Positions 53,457-61,342 of a stretch of DNA of 64,000 bases are shown here, in pieces; within the stretch, counting starts at the first letter, position 1; the number at the start of each line of letters is the position of its first letter. The position numbers and the translations under genes were made by a program. Source of the stretch: Mucilaginibacter pankratovii (GTDB lineage Bacteria > Bacteroidota > Bacteroidia > Sphingobacteriales > Sphingobacteriaceae); the NCBI RefSeq assembly GCF_014773265.1, contig NZ_JACWMY010000007.1, positions 124,001-188,000 on the forward strand, read 5' to 3'. The notes beneath the pieces were generated by a model. That model had not been told where the DNA came from, made no database searches, and worked only from the letters and a program-made list of their open reading frames with translations.

Positions 53457-54668
53457 ATGCTACCGGTATCCTGTAAAAAACTTTTATTAAGCTTTGGCGT
53501 GTTATCGGCTATGGCAGTTACACCTGCTGTTGCCCAGCAAGCGGGCGCACCTGTAGAGACCAAATCGCCCAATAGTGACTATAAATCGGCTGTTGCCGGG
53601 CAAACCCGCGCACCGGGCGTAAAAACCCAAACTGCCATAACCGCAACCGTTTTGGCCAGCGACCTGAAAAGTCCATGGGGCATCTGCGTGCTGCCCGACG
53701 GGCGTTTCCTCATTTCCGAAAAGGTAGGCACCATGCGCATCCTGAAGGCCGATGGCAAACCCGATAAAAAAATAACAAACCTGCCTGCCGTAGTGGCGCA
53801 GGGGCAAGGCGGTTTACTGGATGTGAACATCGATCCGGATTTTGCCAAAAACCGCATGATATTTTGGGACTACGCCGAAGCCGGTACCGACGGCAATGTA
53901 TTGGCCATAGCCAAAGGCAAATTAGCTGCCGACGAAAGTTCGATAGAAGATATCCAGGTGATATACCGCGCGCGCCCGGCCTACCGGGGCACGCTGCAAT
54001 ATGGCTCGCGCATTTTGTTTGATAAGCAGGGTAACCTGTTTGTAAGCACCGGCGAACGCTCGGGTGCCGATATCCGCATGAAAGCGCAGGACCTGGATGC
54101 CGCCATTGGCAAGGTGATCCACATTACTAAAAACGGCTTGGCTGTTGCCGGTGGCCCTTTTGCCAGCAAACCCGATGCCCTGCCCGAGATCTTCGCCTAC
54201 GGTTTCCGTAACCCCGAAGGCATGACGTGGAACCCTGTTACCGGCGAATTGTGGGAAGCCGAGTTTGGCCCGCGCGGCGGAGATGAGATCAATATCATCC
54301 GTGCAGGAAAGAATTATGGCTGGCCTGTGATTACTTATGGTATAGAATACAGCGGCGATAAAGTTGGCGACGGCATCCAGCAAAAAGAAGGCATGACCCA
54401 GCCCATTTACTACTGGGATCCAAGCATCTCGCCGGCAGGTATCGCCTTTTATACCGGCACCGCCATCCCAGAGTGGAAGAATAACCTTTTTGTAGGCGGT
54501 TTAGGTGGTTCGCACATTGCCCGCCTGCTAATAGTCGATAATAAAGTAACCGGCGAAGAACGCCTCTTCCGCGATAAGAAAGAACGCTGGCGCGCCATTA
54601 CCAACGGCACGGATGGTGCCTTGTACGCCGTAACTGATAGCGGGAAGCTGTACAGGATTGGGAAGTAG
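53457..54668 (+). CDS. PQQ-dependent sugar dehydrogenase-like protein (glucose/sorbosone dehydrogenase fold)
   Basis: A 403-residue exported protein (signal ending TPAVAQ). The six-bladed propeller of soluble PQQ sugar dehydrogenases is evident: LKSPWGICVLPDGRFLISEK, QGQGGLLDVNIDPDF, GSRILFDKQGNLFVSTGERS, YGFRNPEGMTWNPVTGELWEAEFGPRGGDEINII and AGIAFYTG. The GFRNPEG and EFGPRGGDE segments carry residues for PQQ and calcium in the family. It would oxidise sugars or aldoses in the periplasm; PQQ synthesis genes are not in the window. The following gene starts 59 bases later. Confidence 0.9.
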   Translation: MLPVSCKKLLLSFGVLSAMAVTPAVAQQAGAPVETKSPNSDYKSAVAGQTRAPGVKTQTAITATVLASDLKSPWGICVLPDGRFLISEKVGTMRILKADGKPDKKITNLPAVVAQGQGGLLDVNIDPDFAKNRMIFWDYAEAGTDGNVLAIAKGKLAADESSIEDIQVIYRARPAYRGTLQYGSRILFDKQGNLFVSTGERSGADIRMKAQDLDAAIGKVIHITKNGLAVAGGPFASKPDALPEIFAYGFRNPEGMTWNPVTGELWEAEFGPRGGDEINIIRAGKNYGWPVITYGIEYSGDKVGDGIQQKEGMTQPIYYWDPSISPAGIAFYTGTAIPEWKNNLFVGGLGGSHIARLLIVDNKVTGEERLFRDKKERWRAITNGTDGALYAVTDSGKLYRIGK

Positions 54669-54727
54669 GTTGGTGAGTGGTGAAGGGGGAGTAGTTTCTC
54701 TACCATCCGTATTTAGATATAAAAATA

Positions 54728-55330
54728 ATGAGATACTTATTAATTTTCTTCGTCCTTTCTTCAACCGCCTCTTTGGCGCAGGATCATAAAATACAAATAG
54801 CGGCTTTCCGCGAAAAGTATAAGGCTGATTTTTTGGAGGATAAAAACTCGCCGCTGAAAAATGAGGACCTGCAATACCTGCGCTTTTACGATGCCGACAG
54901 CACCTACCGCGTGGAAGCCAAAGCACTGGTAGTGGCCAGCGCGCCCACTTTTGTAATGCCCGTTTTTGCAGGTACCGGCAGCGAGTATGTAAAATACGCG
55001 ACGCTAAGCATGCAGGTAAACGGCAAGCCGGTAACACTATCAGTTTATCGCAACACCCAGCTCGCGAAGATCCCCGCTTACGCCGACTACCTTTTTCTGC
55101 CTTTTACCGATGAAACCAACGGACAGGAAACCTACGGCGGCGGCCGCTATATCGACCTTCGCGAAGGGGATTTTAAAAACGGTAGCGTAATTATCGATTT
55201 TAACAAGGCATACAACCCGTATTGCGCCTTTGCAGGCGGCTACTCCTGCCCCAAACCACCTGATGAAAATCAACTAAAAATTGCGATAGCCGCAGGGGAG
55301 AAGAAGTTTGCTAAGGAGGTTGGGCATTAA
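54728..55330 (+). CDS. DUF1684 exported protein
   Basis: A 200-residue protein with signal peptide (MRYLLIFFVLSSTASLAQ). DUF1684 hallmarks are FREKYKADFLEDKNSPL near the start and LFLPFTDETNGQETYGGGRYIDL followed by DFNKAYNPYCAF and the terminal CPKPPDENQLKIAI. The Cys-Pro end (residues ~180-195) is conserved in the family. Function unknown. It may share a transcript with the sugar dehydrogenase gene upstream and ends 13 bases from the convergent dioxygenase gene. Confidence 0.9.
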   Translation: MRYLLIFFVLSSTASLAQDHKIQIAAFREKYKADFLEDKNSPLKNEDLQYLRFYDADSTYRVEAKALVVASAPTFVMPVFAGTGSEYVKYATLSMQVNGKPVTLSVYRNTQLAKIPAYADYLFLPFTDETNGQETYGGGRYIDLREGDFKNGSVIIDFNKAYNPYCAFAGGYSCPKPPDENQLKIAIAAGEKKFAKEVGH

Positions 55331-55343
55331 GCAGTTAGCCTCA

Positions 55344-55997
55344 CTAAGCTATCGCTATCGTATATTTAGCTATCATGTTTCCTTTTTCATCGTGCGATAT
55401 CTGCATCAGCAGCGTATCGCGCCGGTGGCTGTCTTTATCGCCTCTTAGTTCAAAATCCTGCGCCAGGGTAACCGGGTTTGGGCCCCTGGGGTAAAGCGGG
55501 TGCTGGTAAACTTTATCTTCTACCTCTTTAGGGAAGAAAAAGTTGGTGGTAAGCGGAGCCTTGCCCTCAACACGTACCTTGGCGTGCAGGTGGGTAAGGC
55601 GACCATTGTACCAGCCGGGAAATATGGCATCAAACCGAACTTTGCCCTTCTTATCTGTTACCTGGTAACCTCGTAGCCAGGTTTCGCCAAGTGTTTTTTC
55701 CTGCTGATAATCTGAGTAATGGCCGTTATTGTCGCACTGCCAAATATCTACTATGGCGCCGGCTATGGGCTTGCAGTTGCTATCTTCCACCTTAAACAGG
55801 TAGGTAACGGGCAGTCCTTCTTTATGCTCGGCAATGTTGGGGCGGTTTAGTTTTTCGTCTTTATAGTAAGGCCCTTCGGGTACTGTTGGAGTGATAGGGT
55901 CGCCGCAATCGGTTAAAATAGCCGCCTTTTTTGATGACGAGAACACTGCGCCTAAAAACGTTAGTCCCAAAGCGGCTAAGAAGTTTGCTCTTTTCAT
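55344..55997 (-). CDS. Intradiol ring-cleavage dioxygenase-like exported protein
   Basis: A 217-residue protein with a signal-like start (MKRANFLAALGLTFLGAVFS). The catechol/protocatechuate 3,4-dioxygenase fold is marked by PTVPEGPYY, ADVDIWQ-type VDIWQCDNNGHYSDY, RGYQVTDKKGKVRF and FPGWYNGRLTHLHAKV. The expected Fe(III) ligands are the Tyr in GHYSDY, the Tyr in GWYNGR and two His in THLH. Exported members of this group act on unknown aromatic substrates. The gene converges with DUF1684 and stands alone. Confidence 0.87.
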   Translation of the reverse strand: MKRANFLAALGLTFLGAVFSSSKKAAILTDCGDPITPTVPEGPYYKDEKLNRPNIAEHKEGLPVTYLFKVEDSNCKPIAGAIVDIWQCDNNGHYSDYQQEKTLGETWLRGYQVTDKKGKVRFDAIFPGWYNGRLTHLHAKVRVEGKAPLTTNFFFPKEVEDKVYQHPLYPRGPNPVTLAQDFELRGDKDSHRRDTLLMQISHDEKGNMIAKYTIAIA

Positions 55998-56189
55998 GAT
56001 CGGGAATTAGGGGGTAAATGGGTTGCCCTAATTTAAACATGTTTGCCGGAAATAAAAGGGGGGATAGATATTTAACAGGAGGGGAGGGCGCGCGTTCTTT
56101 ATTCATTTGTAACGACAAATAAACCAATGGTTAATATTAATATTAAATTAATGTCTTTTTGGTTAATTTGCGACACAAAACCATCTTAC

Positions 56190-57200
56190 ATGAAAAAACA
56201 ACTTATTAGCAACTACTTAGTTTTAGCATTATGCCTGGTGTTCTCTGTTAACGCCCGTGCCCAATTTGGTGGCCTTGGAAAAAAACTGCTGGATAAAGGC
56301 ACCGAGGTAGTCTCCGGCGGCGGACTGAACAAAATATTGAAACAGCCGCAAGCCATCACCACCAATTTTCAGGACGTTGATAAGAAAGGCTCCAAGCCGC
56401 CTTCATTCACCGAAGGGCAACAACCACAGCCTTTGTACCTGTTACCTAAAGCCCCAACCGGCGGCTTTAAACTTTGCGAAGGCTTTTACGAAATGACCAA
56501 CAAAAGCTATTGCCTGCACGCCGGTACCCGCGGCCCCAGCAGCGGCGATGGTTATATGCTGGCACCTGTATTGGGCCCCAAAAAGGATGTGGTTATCCTG
56601 ATCCTGAAAAATGCAGAGAAGCACCCCGAGGTTACCCAACACAGCATCCAGGTATTGCTTTGGGCCATTATTGCCCGCACGCGCTTTGTTGATATGGGTA
56701 ACGATATAAAACTCACCGCAAGCGCCCTGCTTACCCCTCAGCAACTGCTGATGCTGGAAGGCGGTGCACTTGGCGTATTGCCGGCAAGCCTGATGGATAA
56801 AGCCAAGGACCAACTGCCACCGGCGGTGCAAGCTGTATTTGAAGCGGAGAATAACATCCGCAGGCTTGCGGCATCGGGTTCGTCATCGTACGAGGAAATG
56901 GAAAAATACGCCATCATTGCCGGCCTGGCCCCGCAGCCCGACCCGGAGGTTCCATCGGGTATATGGAGCCTGCACCCGGATGGGTATTATATCCGCTTTA
57001 TCCCCAGCGGCTACTCGGTTACCAAAACACAAATTTATGTGCCCAAAGAGCTTGTGGCCAGCAAACCAGACCTGGTGTACGATGCCCCCAACGGCATTGC
57101 ATGCCCCGCAAATGTAGGTTCGCAGCGCCTCGCGCAAACCAACGAACCCCTGCACCCCGATTACACCCAAAAGCTAAAAACTGTTTGCTTTAGTAAATAA
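56190..57200 (+). CDS. Hypothetical exported protein
   Basis: Start at ATG 56190, which begins a clean signal peptide (MKKQLISNYLVLALCLVFSV, then NARAQ); the ATG at 56127 adds 21 residues encoded by leader sequence. The 336-residue product has a glycine-rich start (FGGLGKKLLDKGTEVVSGG), a Cys-containing central region (LCEGFYEMTNKSYCLHAGTR), a helical part (LTPQQLLMLEGGALGVLP) and the end IACPANVGSQRLAQTN. No recognised domain. The spacing of cysteines suggests disulfides. It ends at a strong terminator (57205). Confidence 0.65.
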   Translation: MKKQLISNYLVLALCLVFSVNARAQFGGLGKKLLDKGTEVVSGGGLNKILKQPQAITTNFQDVDKKGSKPPSFTEGQQPQPLYLLPKAPTGGFKLCEGFYEMTNKSYCLHAGTRGPSSGDGYMLAPVLGPKKDVVILILKNAEKHPEVTQHSIQVLLWAIIARTRFVDMGNDIKLTASALLTPQQLLMLEGGALGVLPASLMDKAKDQLPPAVQAVFEAENNIRRLAASGSSSYEEMEKYAIIAGLAPQPDPEVPSGIWSLHPDGYYIRFIPSGYSVTKTQIYVPKELVASKPDLVYDAPNGIACPANVGSQRLAQTNEPLHPDYTQKLKTVCFSK

Positions 57201-57204
57201 GCAT

Positions 57205-57246
57205 AACCGCCGGGCAGTGATGAGCTGCCCGGCGGTTTGTTTTTTA
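57205..57246 (+). terminator. Strong Rho-independent terminator
   Basis: ACCGCCGGGCAG, TGATGAG and CTGCCCGGCGGT form a perfect 12-bp stem followed by TTTGTTTTTT, just after the stop of the exported hypothetical protein gene. Confidence 0.93.
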
Positions 57247-57625
57247 TGCGATTAAGCTGAAAGCTTAAATATTTTAGGTCGAAGTTGCGCTGCGCTAAAC
57301 TTCGACCAGTAGGAGCTACTGTTTCTTCATTTTCGAAATGCTGCTGTTTTTCAATTGAGCTGCCTGTTTCCGCATATCGTCTAAGGAAAGTTTGGGTTTT
57401 TTTGAGTTAGCTGTTTGTGCTAGTTTGTTCATCTCTGAGAATGATATCCTGTAATTCATCCTTGATGGTTTTCATTTAAACAATATTCAAATATAGGCTT
57501 TTGGAAACATTTAATAAATAGCGAGATCTATAGGTTTGTACGTCGCTTTTAAGCCAGGTGTGGGTACTTGCGTCAAAGTTATGCTGCGCTAAACTTAGCC
57601 CAGTGGGATAAACTACCTGATGAAT
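57247..57625. other. Intergenic region with palindromic repeats and a possible small ORF
   Basis: Contains a GGTCGAAGTT...AACTTCGACC hairpin (57279-57307) and a degraded relative (57557-57590) of the same family. A possible 47-codon gene on the minus strand is listed separately. Otherwise A/T-rich with nothing recognised. Confidence 0.5.
57316..57459 (-). CDS. Possible small basic protein (47 aa)
   Basis: An open frame coding MNYRISFSEMNKLAQTANSK, then KPKLSLDDMRKQAAQLK and NSSISKMKKQ. The composition (helical, Lys/Ser-rich) looks like a real small protein, and the region is A/T-rich like the adjacent DUF2971 and DUF4263 genes. No ribosome site is evident and a second short frame overlaps its start. 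It could be part of a toxin-antitoxin-like pair or be chance. Confidence 0.35.
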   Translation of the reverse strand: MNYRISFSEMNKLAQTANSKKPKLSLDDMRKQAAQLKNSSISKMKKQ

Positions 57626-58402
57626 TTACAAGTCAACACTTTTCAAAGCGAAAGTTGACTTATCAATCTGCATTTTTTTGAATCTTATCCATTTATGTCG
57701 TGCTTTTTTTACCGCCTTTATTTGCTTTTCTATATCCTTATCTTTTACCTTACAACCGAAGACAATTTCTTTCAGCTGTTCTGATTCAAAACTAACCTTG
57801 TCTGGCAAATCCCGACCAATTGCTCTTATTTCAGATTCATATTCCCAGCAAATTGATTTCCTCGTCAGCCAATAATGAAACATTTGATCGGTGGGGATTA
57901 GCCCATCAAGCTTTTCGATTTTTGAAATATAATTGACAGGATATATATTATATTGATCAGACATTAACGGTAACTCAAAACCGCAACAGATACCACGATG
58001 CATATCTCCATAATGTGACCACATAAGCGTGTCGGCATTCTTAGTGGAAAAACAACATATTTTGAATTTCTTCTTTTCTAACTTTAAGACCTCGGCGTAC
58101 GAATATTTCTTTTTCGCGGTTCTTACTAGCTCTCTGCGTTGTCGGCGATTAAATTCTCTCCCTGTATTTTTGGCATATTCATCCAAACGAGCCGGATCTA
58201 TATTGATGTTTAATATTTCTTCATTGCAATCGAATGGGTCATTGAAATCCAATGGGTTAGTGAACTTTAATGTCTTTTCCTCTATAATATATTTTGCGGC
58301 AGTTGAGAAACTGGCATACTTATATAATAATTTTTGATTCAATGCAGATTGTAAATTCTGCCTTGAAATAACTTTCAAATCCTCAGATACAAGTTTTTCC
58401 AT
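57626..58402 (-). CDS. DUF2971 protein
   Basis: Start set at ATG 58402 (MEKLVSEDLKVISRQNLQS), 258 residues; a GTG at 58471 would add 23 residues. DUF2971 motifs are LYKYASFSTAAKYIIEEKTL, FTNPLDFNDPFDC, KICCFSTKNADTLMWSHYGD and HRGICCGFELPL. The family is uncharacterised and often found in mobile or defence-associated regions. The gene is divergent from a DUF4263 gene with an 81-base gap. Both are clearly richer in A/T than their neighbours, suggesting acquisition as a unit. Confidence 0.87.
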   Translation of the reverse strand: MEKLVSEDLKVISRQNLQSALNQKLLYKYASFSTAAKYIIEEKTLKFTNPLDFNDPFDCNEEILNINIDPARLDEYAKNTGREFNRRQRRELVRTAKKKYSYAEVLKLEKKKFKICCFSTKNADTLMWSHYGDMHRGICCGFELPLMSDQYNIYPVNYISKIEKLDGLIPTDQMFHYWLTRKSICWEYESEIRAIGRDLPDKVSFESEQLKEIVFGCKVKDKDIEKQIKAVKKARHKWIRFKKMQIDKSTFALKSVDL

Positions 58403-58483
58403 ATTTATAAAATTAAATTCAACTATCGCTTTTTCTTTCGATATTAGAAAACCATAACTAAAATAATTCACAAAAGGCTATTC

Positions 58484-59287
58484 ATGATTTGTTACGACTG
58501 GACAAAATTTAGGAATTCTACCATTTATCAAGATATACTTAATACTTGGGAAAAGATGCTTAACAACACTAAGTTAAAAGAACAGGATTATCAATACTAT
58601 CTACAAAACCATCCCGCAGTTTTTTTGACAGTAGCCGAATCCTATCTTGTGATATCAAGATTAAAACTTAGCTCTAATTACGAAACTGACTTTGTAGTTG
58701 TTAAAGAAGGTTACAGCAATGGTACAGAATATGAACTTGTTGAAATTGAAAGCCCTCATACAAAGTTATTTGACAAAGCCGGTAAACCTTCCGCAAAATT
58801 TAATGCAGCACTTCAACAAATACGAGATTGGAAAAGGCTTTTGATAAATGACAAGCCGCTTTTTTACAGAACCTTTCCGACAGACAACGCCAAAATTATT
58901 CGAGATAGTAAACTTAGTTTCAAAATAATCATTGGGCGCAGAACAAATGACCTGGAAGAGCTGGAAAAAAGACGACAGATAGCGGAAGAGAACGGTATTG
59001 AAATTTTGTCTTTTGATCGACTGACAGATATTGCTCAATGGCGCGTACATTATTTTGATCAGGCCCGAATTTATTCCGGTCAAATGGATTACGAACCTTT
59101 CTATAAAAGAAATGCTTTGGGTAACCCGTTTTTTAAATGTATGACCGATGCTGAATGGCGACTAATATGCAGAAAAGGGCATCATCATTTTTATTCAGGA
59201 CTTTTAGACGAAATACTGCAATGCCGAAGTTATAATGAACACTTCGATCGGTTTAAAGAACTGGGGCACGATTTTATTAGCATTTAA
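58484..59287 (+). CDS. DUF4263 / Shedu-nuclease-like protein
   Basis: A 267-residue protein. Residues ~20-150 match the Shedu (SduA) C-terminal nuclease pattern: KLKEQDYQYYLQNHPAVFL, YETDFVVVKEGYSNGTEYELVEIESPHTKLFDK (D...E-x-E, a PD-(D/E)XK-like core), then AKFNAALQQIRDWKRLL. The rest (FKIIIGRRTNDLEELEKRR) continues the fold. Shedu proteins are single-gene anti-phage nucleases; stand-alone DUF4263 proteins also occur with unknown role. It is A/T-rich and divergent from a DUF2971 gene. Catalytic residues Asp68 and Glu86/88 are approximate. Confidence 0.75.
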   Translation: MICYDWTKFRNSTIYQDILNTWEKMLNNTKLKEQDYQYYLQNHPAVFLTVAESYLVISRLKLSSNYETDFVVVKEGYSNGTEYELVEIESPHTKLFDKAGKPSAKFNAALQQIRDWKRLLINDKPLFYRTFPTDNAKIIRDSKLSFKIIIGRRTNDLEELEKRRQIAEENGIEILSFDRLTDIAQWRVHYFDQARIYSGQMDYEPFYKRNALGNPFFKCMTDAEWRLICRKGHHHFYSGLLDEILQCRSYNEHFDRFKELGHDFISI

Positions 59288-59623
59288 TCCCCACTCACTG
59301 GTCGAAGGTTGTAACTTCGAATAAAAACATAGGCTTCCAGCTTAACCTCCCTAAACCCGATAGCAGCGTAAAGCCCGCTTCTATCAGCGGCTTGCAGCGA
59401 ATAGCGGGGCAGAACCTAACCTAAGTATTGCTGCCCCTGCTTTTCTAAACAATAAACACACATACAGCCTTGTATAGTGGATAACCTCTCCCTGCCTTTG
59501 CGCTCCCTTCGACAGGCTCAGGATGACAACCCGTGCCCTCCCCGGGGAGGGATTTTAGCTGCGACGGCGACTACCAGGCTAATCCCGTGTGCAAACTGCC
59601 AACCGCCCACTGCAAACTGCTCA
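59288..59623. other. Intergenic region with repeats
   Basis: Begins with a CACTGGTCGAAGG...CTTCGAA hairpin (59297-59322), then dispersed-repeat copy 4 (59349-59448), then an imperfect CCCTCCCCGGGGAGGG palindrome (59538-59553). No gene is supported. Confidence 0.5.
59349..59448 (+). repeat. Dispersed structured repeat, copy 4 (most compact)
   Basis: CCTAAACCCGATAGCAGCG, AAAGCCCGCTTCTATCAG, GGCTTGCAGCGAATAGCGG, then GGGGCAG...CTGCCCC and TTTTCTAAA. It lacks the nested palindrome of copies 1 and 2, so it shows the original form of the repeat: two hairpins and a T-run. Confidence 0.75.
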
Positions 59624-61078
59624 TCAATCCTCCGGCTTCTCCCTTGGGTCCGCCATCCTTACAATACGTGGCTGGAAGCTGGCCAGCACTTCCACCAGGT
59701 CCTGCTGCGCGGCCATTACCGCGTGGATATCTTTGTAGGCCATTGGGGCCTCGTCCACGTCGCTGCCCATCAGGGTAATGCGCTTGTCGATGAGGTTGGC
59801 AGCAATGGCTTCCCTGTCCAGCGTTTTAATGGCGGCGCTCCGGCTCATTAAACGGCCCGCGCCATGGCTTGCCGAGTTGATGCTGGTGGCATCGCCTTTA
59901 CCGCGCACCACAAAGCCGGGGGTGCTCATGCTGCCGGGGATAATGCCCAGCACACCTTCGCCCGCGGGGGTTGCACCCTTGCGGTGTACCATCACTTCGG
60001 TGCCGTCGGCCAGTTGTTCCTGCCAGGCAAAGTTGTGGTGGTTCTCTATCATCATTACCGGCGCACGGTTAAGCGCGCAGGCAATTTTATTGTGGATCTC
60101 GTGGTGATTGGCACTGGCGTATTCGCCGGCCAGGTTCATGGCAATCCAGTATTCCTGCCCTTCGTCCTTATCCAGGTCCAGCCAGGCCAGGTGTTTAGCC
60201 TCGGGCGGCAACTTGGTTTTGGTCATGGCTATTTTGCTGTAGTAGTCGGCCACGCTGCCGCCAAACCCGCGCGAGCCGGAGTGGGAGAGCAGCGCCAGGT
60301 ACGTACCCGCCGGGATGCCGTTTAAAACGCCGTCGGCAATGGTCAGTTCGCCCCATTCCACAAAGTGGTTGCCGGTGCCGCTGGTACCCAGCTGCGCGTA
60401 AGCTTTATCCTTCAGGTTGCGGATCACCTTGGTTTCGCCCCATGTTTTGCTGTCGAACAGCGAACTGTCATGGTGCGTTTTGGTGGTGCAGCCAATCCCG
60501 AAGTAAGTGTTTTTCAGCAACAGGCTTTTCAGCAGGTCGGTTTCAAAATCTATCATGCTGGCGGGCAGATCAAAAATGCTAAGGCACATCCGGCAGGCAA
60601 TATCCACACCCACTGCAAAGGGGATAATGGTATTGGCCGTGGTGGCCAGCACGCCGCCAATAGGCAGGCCGTAGCCCTGGTGTGCATCGGGCATCAGCGC
60701 GCCGGCGACAGCTATGGGCAATTGGATAGCTGTTTTCATCTGTGCCAGCGCGCCTACCTCAATATGTTCTATCCCAAAAACCGGGAACGTTGCGATCTCT
60801 TCTTTCAGCTTAAAAACGGTACGGCTTTGTTTTAAAAACTTGCCTTCCTTGCGCAGCTGTACCACGGTTTCGGCCAGGTTTTTAAACTTGCCGCCTTTTT
60901 TAAGCGCGTAGGGCATAGGGTCGTCTATCAGCGCTTCCAGGTTAGCCAGGATCTGGGTTTTATCCATCACGCCGTGTTTAAGCAAGCCGTTAGCTACGCG
61001 GCTAAAATTTTCTAATATTTTAACATCATTAATGCCTAAGGCCTTTAATTCGTTGTTGCTTACTTTTTCTTTTTCCAT
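59624..61078 (-). CDS. rtcB: RNA-splicing ligase RtcB
   Basis: A 484-residue protein that joins RNA 2',3'-cyclic phosphate or 3'-phosphate ends to 5'-OH ends using GTP and Mn2+. Signature motifs are GVDIACRM (metal ligands Asp159, Cys162), GTSGTGNHFVEWG, LLSHSGSRG, MIENHHNFAW, VMVHRKGATPAGEG, GSMSTPGFVVRGKG and SASHGAGRLMSR with the guanylylated His. The N-terminal ~85 residues are an extra helical part. The promoter carries the operator found upstream of Ro60, and a MITE-like palindrome lies in the 5' leader. No rtcA or archease gene is in the window. Confidence 0.95.
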   Translation of the reverse strand: MEKEKVSNNELKALGINDVKILENFSRVANGLLKHGVMDKTQILANLEALIDDPMPYALKKGGKFKNLAETVVQLRKEGKFLKQSRTVFKLKEEIATFPVFGIEHIEVGALAQMKTAIQLPIAVAGALMPDAHQGYGLPIGGVLATTANTIIPFAVGVDIACRMCLSIFDLPASMIDFETDLLKSLLLKNTYFGIGCTTKTHHDSSLFDSKTWGETKVIRNLKDKAYAQLGTSGTGNHFVEWGELTIADGVLNGIPAGTYLALLSHSGSRGFGGSVADYYSKIAMTKTKLPPEAKHLAWLDLDKDEGQEYWIAMNLAGEYASANHHEIHNKIACALNRAPVMMIENHHNFAWQEQLADGTEVMVHRKGATPAGEGVLGIIPGSMSTPGFVVRGKGDATSINSASHGAGRLMSRSAAIKTLDREAIAANLIDKRITLMGSDVDEAPMAYKDIHAVMAAQQDLVEVLASFQPRIVRMADPREKPED

Positions 61079-61098
61079 TGTATCAAATTCGTTAATCT

Positions 61099-61205
61099 AC
61101 TCACCCCGGCAACGCTCCGCTGGCCGACCCTCTCTGCTCCGCAAAGAGGGTGTTAGCTGCTTTTTGCTCCTCTCTTTACGAAGTAGAGAGGGGGTGGGGG
61201 TGAGT
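61099..61205. mobile_element. MITE-core palindrome in the rtcB 5' leader
   Basis: ACTCACCCC, then CTCCGCTGGCCGACCCTCTC and TGCTCCGCAAAGAGGG, is mirrored by CCTCTCTTTACGAAGTAGAG, AGGGGGTG and GGGGGTGAGT. It is closely related to the core of the element at 9982-10180 but lacks that element's outer inverted repeats. It lies between the rtcB promoter (61214) and its ATG (61078), so it should be transcribed as a long hairpin in the leader. Confidence 0.75.
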
Positions 61206-61213
61206 TGACAGTA

Positions 61214-61251
61214 CAAAGAAATATACGCACTGCGCAATCTATTTGCGCAGT
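61214..61251 (-). promoter_or_regulatory. Shared operator and promoter of rtcB
   Basis: ACTGCGCA, 7 bases, TGCGCAGT at 61229-61251, then ten bases, then CTTTG (minus strand, 61214-61218). Half-sites, the 7-base gap and the 10-base distance are the same as at the Ro60 promoter. The divergent WYL-regulator gene starts 92 bases away, making that protein the best candidate for binding it. Confidence 0.82.
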
Positions 61252-61342
61252 AGAAAATAAATTGATAATATTATAAAAAAATGTTTGCCGAACCCGGATG
61301 ATATAAATCCGAAATCGAACATCCGAAATCCGAAATCAAAAG

